Of a stretch of 64,000 nucleotides of DNA, positions 21,901-33,290 are shown one piece after another. The DNA comes from Okapia johnstoni (lineage: Eukaryota; Chordata; Mammalia; Artiodactyla; Giraffidae). Both the position numbers and the translations under genes were made by a program. The notes under the pieces were generated by a model, which was not told where the DNA came from, did no database searches, and was given only the letters and a program-made list of their open reading frames with translations. Location: NCBI GenBank assembly GCA_024291935.2, contig CM044316.1, forward strand, positions 72,184,501 through 72,248,500, written 5' to 3'. Position 1 is the first letter of the stretch, and every line of letters begins with the position of its first letter.

Positions 21901-22925
21901 TCTAATGTAATAAATCATAAGATTATTATATTTATGTAACAGGTAATAAAAAGTACTCAGCAAAGAGTAGTTTATTTAAAAAATTTAATATAAAATAAGG
22001 GAATGAGAATAGTTCTTACCAGGCATAAAAATCTACTTGGATGATAGGATGAGTTTATTATTATCATGCTGCAATTAGCAAATACTAATTATCTCTGTAT
22101 GAGAGCTGCTATCTTTAATTTCAATTAAGTTCAATTTTTGTCTAAAATATTATCTTCAATTAAGAGAATCACAGAGTATTTCATTTCAGTTCATCCTAGC
22201 CAGGAGTGGTGTCTATACTTACAGCCGGTAGTTCCTCTTGTCCTATCTTTCCTCAATGAGCGGGCCCACCATGGCTCCTGCTTCCGGCTGGGGAGGGCTG
22301 GCTCTTGACAGGAGGTGCGAAGACTTCCTTTACTGCTGAAGAAGTGGGCCAGAAGAACTGGTACTCCATCTCTGAGGATCTCTTAGCCTTCTCTCTGTTT
22401 CTAACCACTCCTTCATTCCCACAGATAAGCTGGCCCTGAACAGCAAGAGGAGCCCTGTGTTTCTTAAAACGAGGTGTATTACTTTAGTAGGAAAATGAAG
22501 AGACATGAATGATCATGAACTATTTAAATGGAAAACCTTTCTTTACCCTTATTCACCATTACGACAGCCCAACTTTAGAGACTTTACAGAGGCAAGAGGT
22601 CTATCAACTTCTTTCCTTTCACTTATAGTTTCTTGCCACTGATATTGTGAAATAAGAATCAGTGTTTATTACCAAAAACGTTACTATTCTTTTAAATGAA
22701 AACAGTGGCACATCAGCTATCATATGGATGTTGTTTTACAATCAAATAAAAACTCATAAAGCCTCAGCCCTACAGTCTGTCTGGGTTTGAAATATTTTTA
22801 TGCGCTGCTGTGTGAAGAGCAGGTGCACTCACACATGTGTTTCTAAGATTTTTCTATTTTATCAGGTGATTTGGGTTTAAAATTTCAACAGATGTCTATT
22901 TCAGTCATTTTTGCCCTTAGTGTTC
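21901..22925. other. Unclassified, with a GC-richer island at 22195-22490
   Basis: Most of this stretch is AT-rich and unrecognised. At 22195-22490 the composition changes: several CpG, an ATG in a good context at 22271 (short frame ending within 23 codons), and 'ttcattcccacag' at about 22411-22423 resembling a splice acceptor. In the frame one base later it is open from the stop near 22256 to about 22435. I recognise no protein in it, so it is left as a candidate exon, promoter or old pseudogene. Confidence 0.35.
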
Positions 22926-24402
22926 TTCTTGTTTAGTCGCTAAGTCATGTCTGACTCTTTGCAATCCCATGGACGCCAGGTTCTTCTGTCTTCCACTATC
23001 TCTTGGAGTTTGTTCAAACTCATGTCCATTGAGTCAGTGATGCCATCCAACCATCTCATCCTCTCTTGCCCACTTCTTTTTCCTTCAATCTTTCCCAGCA
23101 TCAGGTTCTTTTCCAGTGAGTCAGTTCTTCGCATCAAGTGGCCAAAGTATTGGGGCTTCAACTTCAGCATCAGCCCTTCATATGAATATTCAGAGTTGAT
23201 TTCCTTTATGATTGACTGATTTGATCTCCTTGTTGTCCAAGGAATTCTCAAGAGTCTTCTCCAACACCACAGTTCGAAAGCATCAATTCTTTGGCACTCA
23301 GCCTTCTTACGGTCCAGCTCTTACATCCGTACATGACTACTGGAAAAACCATAGCTTTCAGTATTTGGACCTTTGTCGGCAAAGTGATGTGTCTGCTTTT
23401 TAATATGGTCTAGGTTTGTCATAGTTTTCTTTCCAAGGAGCAAATGTCTTTTAATTTCATGACTGCAATTACTATCCGTAGTCATTTTGTTGCCCAGGAA
23501 AATAAAATCTGTCACTGCTTCCACTTTTCCCCTTCTATTTGTCATGAAGTAATGGGACAGGATGCCATGATCTTTGTTTTTTGAATGTTGAGTTTCAAGC
23601 TAGATTTTTCACTCTCCTCTTTCACTTTCATCAAGAGACTGTTTAGTTCCTCTTTGCTTTCTGCCATTAGAGTGGTATCACCTGCATATCTGAGGTTGTT
23701 GATATTTCTTTCTTGGCACTCTTGATTTCAGCTTGTGATTCGTCCAGCCTGGCATTTCTTGTGATGTACTCTGCATATGAGTTAAATAAGCAGGGTGACA
23801 ATATACAACCTTGAGGTACTCCTTTCCCAACTTTGAACCAGTCAGTTATTCCATGTCCAGTTCGAACTGTTGCTTCTTTACCCTCATACAGGTTTCTCAG
23901 GAGGCAGGTAAGATGGTTTGGTACTGCCATCTCTTTAAGAATTTTACACAGTTTGTTGTGATCCACACAGTCAAAGGCTTTAGCATAGTCAATGAAACAG
24001 AAGTAGATTTTTTTTTAATTCCCTTACTTTCTCCATGATCCAGTGATTGTTTGCAGTTTGATTTCTTGTTCCTCTGCCTTTTCTAAACCCAGCTTGTAAT
24101 CTGGAACTTCTCAGTTTATGTAATGATGAAGCCTAGGTTGAAGGATTTTGAGTATCACCTTGCTGACATGTGAAATGTTAGCAGTTGTACTGTAGTTTGA
24201 ACATTCTTTTTGGCATTGCCCCTCTTTGGGATTGGAATGAAAACTGACCTTTTCCAGTCCTGTGGCCACTGCTGAGTTTTCCAAATTTGCTGACAGATTG
24301 AGTGCAGCACTTTTACAGCACCATCCTTGAGGATTTTAAATAGCTTAGCTGGAATTGCGTCCAAATGCTACTTTAGTTCGTATTAACGCTTCCTAAGGCC
24401 CA
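22926..24402 (-). mobile_element. BovB LINE, 5'-truncated
   Basis: Minus-strand BovB of about 1.48 kb from RT motif 0/1 ('ccttttccagtcctgtggcc' antisense near 24250) to the 3' end at 22926. RT coding pieces survive as short frames: 24155-24364 (N side), 23667-23966 (motif B 'GVPQGCILSPCLF' then degraded before YADD) and 23321-23545 (C side). Stops and frameshifts separate them, so it is inactive. No clear TSD. Confidence 0.94.
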
Positions 24403-25080
24403 GTATTAGTAGAACAGCTTAAAACTTAGCTCTTACAAATCTAACTTCTTATTTATTTTAGAACAACTTATGCCTTATAACCTATTGAATCTCTCATATG
24501 TTTCCTATGGAGTGGCTTAAACCCAAACTTAGCTCAAAATAGAACCTTCCTCCTATTAGAATATTGCTGTTTCAGTATTTTTCCGTCTTTTTCCAGTCTG
24601 TGGCATCAACATTGCTTTGCAATTTATTTTGCTGCCCTCTAGCCACTTGGCTTCACTTTCCATTATTGTATTTCCTTGATGAGTGCCTGTGTCAGGTTCT
24701 GAGATGTTTAGGGGAGTCATTCAAAGGTTGTAGTCTAACTATGTTGGTTTATTATTAAAGTCTTGAGTGCTATCCTAAATATTACAAAGTTTGTTTGCTG
24801 GTGTTAGCATCCTAGTGAAAGGTGTGAGCCGGCCTGGTGACTTAACATTTCATCCTAAAGTGAAAGTCTCTGAACACATTATGTAGACTACTGTCCCTTT
24901 TTAAGAAGAGAAATGACTAATTAGTAACTTCACATACTTTCTGTACTGTGCTTTGCTACAACCCATCACCCCAGTTTTCTTAATAATGTCATCTGATCAA
25001 ATAATACCAATGCCTTCTATCTTTTAATTACTGTCTTTCATCTTCATATTATTATATATATTTTTCTTAAACTGCTGGGC
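24403..25080. other. Unclassified sequence, no gene seen
   Basis: The 64-codon frame at 24564-24758 has no recognisable motif. No repeat recognised. Confidence 0.45.
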
Positions 25081-25235
25081 TATCAAAAGTTAAGGCTAGG
25101 CAAAAGTTTGAATACTTTTAATTTAGACTAATTAATCAGTTTTGAGATATAAGAATGAAATACTGCATTAGCCGAAAAAGTTTGTTCAGGTGTTTCTGTA
25201 GTATCTTATTTAAGTCTTTTCTTTAATATTTTAAT
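25081..25235. repeat. Diverged local duplication, copy 1, with mariner-like end
   Basis: 25081-25147 matches 26337-26404 at about 60 of 68 positions by hand alignment, and the following sequences also correspond. At 25163-25205 'attagccgaaaaagtttgtt' resembles the mariner terminus that is clearer in copy 2. Confidence 0.75.
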
Positions 25236-26336
25236 ATTTACCTATTTTAATATCTACTTACAAAGAGATACCTATGAATTACCTACAAATAAATATCTTC
25301 TGAGTTACCTCGAGGTTAAGGTAAATTAGATGCATTTACTTAGTAGCTGTATATGCTTTTTGAAGCTATAACATAGTCTGTTTTCAAGTTTAGTAAAACT
25401 AAATCCTCTGCAAAATTATAGTCAGTTATATCTAAAACATTTTAAATTTGTTACGTATTTTGTAAAAGAATTTTCAGTCAACTTTGATTTTTTTGTTAAG
25501 GAAGGAATTTTCTTTCTTAAGGAAGAATGTTATATAAATACTCAAGTATCAACATTATTGTTATTATGGATGCTAATGACCTTTATACCTATAAATATTA
25601 GCATTAAAATTTAAACACTTTTCTTTTTGCAAACCCAAACATTCCTGAATAAAAGATCAAAGGTCACAGAGCTATGATGATTCAGTACTAAAATATCAAA
25701 GTATTTAGAAAGTCTTTTTCACAGTTGCTTAAATTATGTGAAAAGGTTTATCTAAAGGTCTAGGACCATCTTGAATTACTGCATAATATTTGCCCAAAGA
25801 AGTCTCAGGAGAACTTACAATAGGTCCATGCCATGAAAGTTTCAACCTGAGCAACAAAATAGCCATGTTTAAACAGTGAAGTCAGACTAGAAACATGAAT
25901 CATTTTCTTTATTTAATTTAAAAAGAAATTTCCAGCCATTTCCTATTATATTAGCTACATTTTAATAACTAAAGATGCCAGACTTATAAGGTGCAAAATA
26001 ATGAGCATATTTCTGTAGCAGATTTAAAAAAAAATGTTATTATCTCTCACAAAACCAAAGCAATCTTGTAAAACTGGGGTGTTGTTTACCATATTCACAG
26101 TGATGTGGCTCCAGGAGAGAATTGTTATATGGAGCTGGAGAACTAGAAGGAAGAGAATGGATGGCTTAAAACTGGTTTAGTAATATCAACAAAAAACAAT
26201 AAAGATTCCATATGGGAAAGGATGAATTATTGCTCTAAGGAAGTTTTGTTTCTCACTGTAATGTTTAGTCTGGATTTTTCTGTAGTCTTGATGGTCTCAT
26301 TCAACATGGTCAGGAAGGTTATCTTTCAGCCCAGGT
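25236..26336. other. Unclassified AT-rich sequence
   Basis: No gene or repeat recognised between the two copies of the local duplication. Confidence 0.45.
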
Positions 26337-26420
26337 TATCAAAAACTAAGGAGAGGCAAAGGTGTTGAATACTTTTAATTTAGATTAATTAATCACTTTT
26401 GAGACAGTTAAATATTAAAT

Positions 26421-26652
26421 TTCAGTTCAGTTCAGTTCAGTCGCTCAGTCGTGTCCGACTCTTTGCGACCCCATGAATTGCAGCACGCCAGGCCTCTCTG
26501 TCCATCACCAACTCCCGGAGTCTATCCAAACCCATGTCCATCGAGTCGGTGATGCCATCCAACCATCTCATCCTCTGTCGTCCCCTTCTCCTCCCGCCAC
26601 CAATCCTACCCAGCATTAGGGTCTTTTCCAATGAGTCAACCCTTCGCATTTT
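26421..26652 (-). mobile_element. BovB 3' end, young-looking
   Basis: 232-bp minus-strand BovB terminus with an intact (ttcag)4-type tail on the plus strand and close match to the other young copies. A 9-bp TSD, atattaaat, lies at 26412-26420 and 26653-26661. Confidence 0.95.
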
Positions 26653-26709
26653 ATATTAAATATGAGACAGTTAAATATTGAATATTAAACAGTTAAATAA
26701 GAAGTAAAT

Positions 26710-26750
26710 ATTGGGTTGGCCAAAAAAATTCATTTAAGCTTTTCCACAGC
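26710..26750 (+). mobile_element. Mariner-type terminal fragment
   Basis: 'attgggttggccaaaaaaat' is very close to the terminal inverted repeat of mammalian mariner elements. No transposase sequence or opposite terminus was found nearby. Confidence 0.6.
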
Positions 26751-26850
26751 ATCACATAAGTCTTTTCTTAAAGAGTAGTATTTTAGTATCACAAGATACT
26801 AACCATTCAGGTATGACCTAAATCACATCCCTTATGACTATACAGTAGAA

Positions 26851-27057
26851 GTGAGAAATAGATGTAAAGGACTAGATCTGATAGACAGAATGCCTGATGA
26901 ACTATGGATGGAGATTCATGACATTGTACAGGAGACAGGAATCCAGACCATCCCCAAGAAAAAGAAATGCAAAAAAGCAAAATGGCTGTCCAAAGAGGCC
27001 TTACAAATAGCTGTGAAAAGAGGAGAAATGAAAAGCAAAGGAGAAAAGGAAAGATAA
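26851..27057 (+). pseudogene. BovB ORF remnant, linker before the RT
   Basis: A 68-codon piece containing 'MPDELWMEIHDIVQETG' and a lysine-rich segment, which in BovB joins the endonuclease to the RT domain. It ends at an in-frame stop at 27055-27057; the same frame continues 'HLNAEFQRRARRDKK' just after the stop, so it belongs to the frame at 27064. No endonuclease residues are present. Confidence 0.85.
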
Positions 27058-27063
27058 ACCCAT

Positions 27064-27849
27064 TTGAATGCAGAGTTCCAAAGAAGAGCAAGGAGAGATA
27101 AGAAAGTCTTCCTCAGCGATCAATGCAAAGAAATAGAGGAAAACAATAGAATGGGAAAGACTAGAGATCTCTTCAAGAAAATTAGGGATACCAAGGGAAC
27201 ATTTCATGCAAAGATGGGCTCAATAAAGGACAGAAATGGTATGGACCTAACAGAAGCAGAAGATATTAAGAAGAGGTGGCAAGAATACACAGAAGAACTG
27301 AACAAAAAAGATCTTCACGACCCAGATAATCACAATGGTGTGATCACTCACCTAGAGCCAGACATCCTGGAATGTGAAGTCAAGTGGGCCTTAGGAAGCA
27401 TCACTGAAAACAAAGCTAGTGGAGGTGATGGAATTCCAGTTGAGCTATTCCAAATCCTGAAAGATGATGCTGTGAAAGTGCTACACTCAATATGCCAGCA
27501 AATGTGGAAAACTCAACAGTGGCCACAGGACTGGAAAAGGTCAGTTTTCATTCCAATCCCAAAGAAAGGCAATGCCAAAGAATTCTCAAACTACCACACA
27601 GTTGCACTCATCTCACACGCTAGTAAAGTAATGCTTAAAATTCTCCAAGCCAGGCTTCAGCAATACGTGAACTGTGAACTTCCAGATGTTCAAGCTGGTT
27701 TTAGAAAAGGCAGAGGAACCAGAGATCAAATTTCCAATATCCGATGGATCATTGAAAAACAAGAGTACCAGAAAAACATCTATTTCTGCTTTATTGACTA
27801 TGCCAAAGCCTTTGACTGTGTGGATCACAATAAACTGTGGAAATCCTGA
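27064..27849 (+). pseudogene. BovB reverse transcriptase, N-terminal half
   Basis: 261 codons. Residues about 10-60 are the pre-RT region ('FLSDQCKEIEENNRMGK'), then 'KASGGDGIPVELFQILK', the RT motif 'FIPIPKKGNAKE', 'QAGFRKGRGTRDQI' (motif 2) and, at the very end (241-261), motif A 'FCFIDYAKAFDCVDH' with the first catalytic aspartate at about residue 245. The frame stops at once after 'KLWKS' because of a small deletion relative to other copies. Motif B and YADD are absent, so the enzyme cannot be active. In life it copies BovB RNA at a nicked chromosomal target. The frame begins after a stop that separates it from the 68-codon linker piece upstream. Confidence 0.92.
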
Positions 27850-27870
27850 AAGAGATGGGCATACCACCTG

Positions 27871-28296
27871 GTCAGCTTGACCAAATTACAGGGACCTTTG
27901 TCCAACTTATCCACCACCTGTAGACTTGTTGACAGCACTAAAGTAAAATAGAAAGATGAACTATATTAAGAGCAATAAAACAGCATTACATCTTGAATTT
28001 AATTTAATTTAGATTTAAGTAGAGACTTGAACTGACATGAACTGTGAACAACAACAACAAAAAAAACTAGACAAACCATGCTAATTTATAGATCTTCTTT
28101 CTTTCACCAAAAGAGAAAGAAAAAGCTATTAGAATGGTCAAACTGCAACTTCACCGAGATTTGTATTTTCTTAGATTACTCACTGGAAAGAAATAAACAA
28201 ACAAACAAACTAGAACAACTTCAAATATTTATCAGCCAAACCTGAATATACTATTTAATTGGGAAAAAATGTTTAGCTCCCAAAGAGAAGAATGGG
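27871..28296. other. Unclassified sequence
   Basis: Follows the broken end of the BovB. No BovB 3' end, gene or repeat recognised. Contains a short (aaac)n run at about 28195-28210. Confidence 0.45.
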
Positions 28297-28430
28297 TGCT
28301 GCTGCTGCTGCTAAGTCGCTTCAGTCGTGTCCGACTCTGGGCAACCCCATAGACGGCAGCCCATCAGGCTCCTCTGTCCCTGGGATTCTCCAGGCAAGAA
28401 TACTGGAGTGGGTTGCTATTTCCTTTTCCA
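28297..28430 (-). mobile_element. Bov-A2-type SINE, monomer
   Basis: Plus strand begins (tgc)n, then 'taagtcgcttcagtcgtgtc', 'gacggcagcccatcaggctc' and 'ggattctccaggcaagaata'. This is one Bov-A unit in reverse, with the (cag)n-type tail to the left. Only half of the Bov-A2 dimer is present. Confidence 0.9.
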
Positions 28431-29430
28431 ATAATGGCAATTTGTCCTCTATTTCATGGTAGTTAAATGAATTTAGAAAGTGCATTGATTGATAAAAGTA
28501 TTTAAAATTAATTTTAATAAAGTAGCAGTTGTTTATGTATTGAATAATTTCAGTTAACAGATAACTTGTTTAAGGTATATTGGTCTAATTATTTATTTGC
28601 AAAGTATTATAATTTTCTTTGCATGATTATCTTTTTATATTTAAATATTTTTTTTAATATATTCTAAATGGAATCACATTTATATAGAAAACTATTAACT
28701 TAGAGTGACTGAACCTACATCAGATTAAATGCAAGGACAAAGCAGTCAAACATACAAATGCATTGTGTGTGTTAGATTGTGCCTCTTGTTCAGAAAATAG
28801 GGATGTAGCTCTTTTAAAGTCAATAACAATAATCATAAACAAGATAATCCCATCAGCACAAGTCAGTCTTACTCCGCATGTAGTAATTTAGCACAGTATT
28901 GCACTTAATAAATTATCATTAATCATAAATACATTTTCACATGTGCATATTTAATTTCCTTAACATTTGCTATCTTGGTTTTTCTGTAGGGCTAAGGTAC
29001 AAGACACTCATGTCAAATCTGAAAAGCAGCATAATCAGTCTTTTGAAGCCCACTGCAATCAATATCAATGCAAATAGGGTGGTTATGGAATTTACACAGC
29101 TTTGTCAATCAATCACTAGTCAAGTCTCCACCCTACATTCAAAATACTAATAGATTTTTTCTTTTTAAAGAGACAGTTACTTTTTTCTCAGTATTTGTTA
29201 TATAGGCTACTGCTATTGCTTTGACCGCCTCCTCTCCCCTACCGCCTTTTCCCTGCACACTTAACCCACCTGCACAGTGAGGGAGCCCATGCTCCCAGTC
29301 TCTCTAGGTGGCAGACATCGAGATCAGCAGCCTCCTGAGTGCCATCTGTGGGCGTTTTATGGCCCTCTTCTTGGCCCTGAGCTCTTGAAGGAGCACATCT
29401 CAGGACTCAGAGCTGGTTGGAGCAGCATCC
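28431..29430. other. Unclassified, GC-richer toward the right
   Basis: AT-rich up to about 29210, then a GC-richer segment (29220-29430) that leads directly into the duplicated donor block. A 91-codon frame (29277-29552) crosses both and shows no motif I recognise. Confidence 0.4.
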
Positions 29431-29661
29431 CTAGAGTGCTGGTCATGTGTTGCCTGCCCACTGAGAGAGAGGTCTTCAGTGGATCACTCAAGGGCTCTGT
29501 CTTTTGCCTTGATCACATCACATTCTTACCAAGGACACAGAACACTTGCTAAACTAAATAATCAAAATATAGAAGCTAAGAATGATAATTAAATAGACTG
29601 GCTACTAAATTGGGGTTCAAAGTTTATTTCCATTATGTAGAATAATGTAGTATCTAGATTT
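29431..29661. repeat. 231-bp block, source copy of a local duplication
   Basis: Matches 30547-30777 at 229 of 231 positions without gaps (differences near 29522 and 29637). Here the block sits in continuous unclassified sequence, while the other copy interrupts a BovB, so this is taken as the source. Confidence 0.93.
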
Positions 29662-30310
29662 TTTTTTGTCCACCTCTAACAACAGTATGAATCTTTAGTT
29701 CTGAGGATGACTGAAGAAGCTAATGTATGTCTGTTTTGGAATGGAAGCAAAAGGAGGATAATAATCCCTCAGTTCTCCACTGGTTCAATCACATCTGGTA
29801 GATTGTTGAGTTCTGTTCTAAAAATGTTAAGGACTCTGAAAAGTTTGAAACTGTATAGAAGAGGATAACTCGGATGATGAGAAAGCTGGAAATGGAAGTT
29901 GGAAGTAGAGAGGATATAGGTAGAATATGATGTAGGTAGATTCAGTATTGCCCTTTAAATATTGAAAATATATCTGCAGACTCTGTATGTGAGTTAGGAA
30001 TTAAGTTTCTGAGTTATGGGTACCAAGAGTACATGCATAGGGTTATTTTCTTTGTAAATAAAGTCTGGGGACAGAACGTCCAGGATTAGAGAAGTAGCTC
30101 CACAGAGTCATTGAGGACTCTTAACTCTGATATCTTCAATGACTGATTCTCTTTTCAAGATCACTTGACAATAAGTTGCTGGAGCTCCTGCAATCGCATC
30201 CCTATTCTAGACAGCAGGAAGAAGCATAAGTATGGTGTAGGGGAGGGCACATTTTCTCCCAAAAGAAACCTTCCCAGAATTTCCACAAACACTCTCCCTT
30301 ATATATTTTT
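29662..30310. other. Unclassified sequence between duplication copies
   Basis: No gene or repeat recognised. Confidence 0.45.
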
Positions 30311-31259
30311 CAGTTCAGTTCAGTTCAGTCACTTAGTCGTGTCCAACTCTTTGCGACCCCATGAACTGCAGCATGCTAGGCCTCCCTGTCCATCACCAAC
30401 TCCCGGAGTTTACTCAAATTCATGTCCATTGAGTCAGTGATGCCATCCAACCATCTCATCCTCTGTCGTCCCCTTCTTCTCCTGCCCTCAATCTTTCCCA
30501 GCATCAGGGTCTTTTCAAATGAGTCAGCTCTTCATTTGGACCTGACCTAGAGTGCTGGTCATGTGTTGCCTGCCCACTGAGAGAGAGGTCTTCAGTGGAT
30601 CACTCAAGGGCTCTGTCTTTTGCCTTGATCACATCACGTTCTTACCAAGGACACAGAACACTTGCTAAACTAAATAATCAAAATATAGAAGCTAAGAATG
30701 ATAATTAAATAGACTGGCTACTAAATTGGGGTTCAAAGTTTATTTCCATTATATAGAATAATGTAGTATCTAGATTTGGCCAAAGGATTGGAGTTTCAGC
30801 TTCAACATCAGTCCTTCCAGGGAACACCCAGGACTGATCTTCTTTAGGATGGACTGGTTGGATCTCCTTGTAGTCCAAGGGACTCTCAAGAGTCTTCTCC
30901 AACACCACAGTTCAAAAGCATCAATTCTTTAGCACTCAGCTTTCTTTATAGTCCAACTCTCGCGTCCATACATGACTACTAGAAAAACCATAGCCTTGAC
31001 AAGAGGGACCTTTGTTGACAAAGTAATGTCTCTGCTTTTTAATATGCTGTCTAGGTTGGTGATAACTTTCCTTCCATGGAGTAAGCATCTTTTAATTTCA
31101 TTGCTGTAATCACTATCTGCAGTGATTTTGGAGCCCCCCAAAATAAAGTCAGCTACTGTTTCCACTGTTTGCCCATCTATGTGCCGTGAAGTGATGGGAC
31201 CAGATGCCATGATCTTAGTTTTCTGAATGTTGAGCTTTAAGCCAACCTTTTCACTCTCC
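30311..31259 (-). mobile_element. BovB LINE 3' end, interrupted
   Basis: Minus-strand BovB: 3' tail (ttcag)n at 30311, 5' truncation near 31259 ('gccaaccttttcactctcct'). Interrupted at 30534-30777 by non-BovB DNA; about nine BovB bases ('gcatcaggt' in other copies) are missing at the break. The frame at 30929-31210 covers the C-terminal 'ITSRHIDGQTVETVADF' region. No clear outer TSD. Confidence 0.94.
30534..30777. repeat. Duplicative insertion of nearby DNA into BovB
   Basis: Thirteen bases of filler (atttggacctgac, 30534-30546) are followed by a 231-bp copy of 29431-29661, then BovB resumes with 'ggccaaag'. There is no poly(A) tail and no target-site duplication, so retrotransposition is unlikely; repair with template switching is more plausible. 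Confidence 0.9.
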
Positions 31260-31447
31260 TACATCTTTTTGACCACAACTTAGTCTCATGGCCACAGCTG
31301 GCTGCTATCAAGGCAGAATATAACCCAGTAGGTAAAAGTTTTAAAAGGGCAACTTTTTTAGAGGTAATGATGTTGCTGTTGTTGAACATTCAAAAGCAAC
31401 TAGGAAATTGCCTATCAAGAGAAGTTTAGGGGAAGACCTGATATGTA

Positions 31448-31674
31448 TAGGACTTCCCAGGTGGCGCTAGTATTAAAGAACCTGACTGCCAGTTCAGGAG
31501 AAGTAGAGACGTGAGTTCAATCCCTGGGTCAGGAAAATGCCCTGGAGAAGGGCATGGCAACTCACTCCAGTATGCTTGCCTGGAGAATCCTATAAACAGA
31601 GGACCCTGGCAGGTTACAGTCCATGGGGTCCCAAGGAGTCTGACACGAATGAGGCAACTTAGCATGCATACATG
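31448..31674 (+). mobile_element. Bov-tA SINE
   Basis: Full head ('ggacttcccaggtggcgcta'), 'gttcaatccctgggtcagga', body and 'gagtctgacacgaatgag' tail. Perfect 10-bp TSD, ctgatatgta, at 31438-31447 and 31675-31684. Confidence 0.95.
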
Positions 31675-31684
31675 CTGATATGTA

Positions 31685-33109
31685 AACAGTTTCTTCTAAT
31701 ACTATGTGCCAAGATTATTTCAATATATGTGTGTATGGGCCATGCTGAGTTTTAGTTTGATTAACTTTTCTTATAAGAGATTTTGATAAAATTAGATTCC
31801 TACTTACTACATATCAATAATGACAAGTGTTCCTTAAAATGAATGCTTAGTATGCAAGTCTTGTTTTCAAGTTATTTAGAAGCCAGCATGTTCTTTTAAT
31901 GTAAGGCACTAGTGAAGTAGGATTTTGTGGACACATGACTTCACACACTTAGCAATCTTTCTGATACATGAAGCATTGTGCCTTATGAATTTTGTTATTA
32001 ATTAACTTGCTACAGGAAGTATTGATCAATTGATTGACCTAAATTTCACTCAGTATAGCTATAAGATAGATACATTTTAAGATTTGTGGCCTATGAAATG
32101 CATAGCTTAAGTTTTATTTTGTGGTTGATTTTTATTTTCCCTTAATGTTTGGATTACATGAATTTCTTCAGAAAATATTAAGATGTTGATATGATGTGTA
32201 TTCTGGATTTGTATTTGCAATTCTATAATTAAGAGATCTAACCTATTAGAGTTATCAGTTTTGTAATTTTAGACTGTAGTATCCTGCCTGCACTGTAAGT
32301 CTTTATGAAGTAGACTGAAAACACTCCAGTGCTTCTAGGCCTGTGCTTATTCTCCTGACACAAATAGTACTAAAAAGTTGTATATAATAGTTGTTAGACA
32401 TCTGCTCCATTAGAAACAGTAGAAGAAAATCTATCATTTGCCAAACTAGAAAAATTTCATGTAATAAATAAACTTTGTTTTCAAGTTTTCAAATAGGTAC
32501 ACCAAATTGTAAGAATACAATTAAAAACTGTTAAATTGTGCTCTTTTAGAGACTTAAATGAATTTTCCAGTACATAAAAGTTCTGACCACATATAAGTTG
32601 GCCTGTATACATTTTCAAGGTTCTGTATAGTTTTATTTTAGTTACTCAGAGAGAACAGTTCTGGAAAACGTTTTTTTTTTTGCTTCAACCTAGAGTTTTT
32701 ATGGGACAAAGCATAAAAGGACAGGGTTAAGAGGAATGTCCTTACCGGATACACATTAGACCATGGACAGCTCAGCTCTGCTTTGTGGAAGCAACTCTGG
32801 GATGCCAGCTGTTCGATTCTCCTTTTCCTTGGCATCTAGGCCTTATTTCACACCCAGTTTGAATACTTTGAGTTTGAGGACTTTTAATTTGATCCTCAGA
32901 CAAAATCCGTAACTAATGTGGTCTGTACTGCATTGAACTGACTTGAGCCAAGCCTTCTTAAGACCACTATTTATTTTGCTGCGAGAAGGATTAAAATGGA
33001 GGGATTGATTACCTTTGCCTCTTTCCTTCTTTCTTCCCAACTCCTCCCCAAGAAAAAAAGGACAAATCTTCCTACAATTGCTTTTTCTAAAACCTTGCAC
33101 AAAAAGCTC
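31685..33109. other. Unclassified sequence, no gene seen
   Basis: SINE-free. Minus-strand frames at 32638-32835 and 32843-33100 show no motif. No repeat recognised. Confidence 0.45.
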
Positions 33110-33290
33110 ATCAGGCCTCAGGTTCTTTATCTGCAGATAAGGATAATAATACCTATTATGTAAAGATTATGGCAATTAAGTTCAATAAACATCTGAGTTC
33201 TTTCTAGGATCTTGGTCTTGTAAAATGTAGAATTATTTCTTTGTAAAGCTTTTAGCACAGTATGTACTAATCAACAATTGTGATTCCCTT
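33110..33290 (+). mobile_element. MIR SINE, 3' part
   Basis: 'ggcctcaggttctttatctg', 'gataaggataataataccta' and 'aaagcttttagcacagtatg' follow MIR consensus order. Confidence 0.7.

Larger units (their letters stand above)
26337..26790. repeat. Diverged local duplication, copy 2
   Basis: Same order as copy 1: conserved block (26337-26404), mariner-like terminus (26710), then 'taagtcttttctt'. It is longer because it carries a BovB 3' end (26421-26652) and an expanded degenerate repeat built on 'gagacagttaaatatt' (26401 and 26664). Confidence 0.7.
26805..27870 (+). mobile_element. BovB LINE lacking its 3' half
   Basis: Starts in the linker upstream of the RT ('aggtatgacctaaatcacat') and runs to just after RT motif A, where it stops near 27870 ('gagatgggcataccacctgg') and turns into non-BovB sequence. 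BovB insertions normally lose the 5' end and keep the 3' end, so this copy is atypical. Confidence 0.92.

Noticed and set aside
29277..29552. 91-codon frame in GC-richer DNA
   Set aside because: No motif, no neighbouring splice or promoter evidence, and its second half is the duplicated block; too short to support alone.
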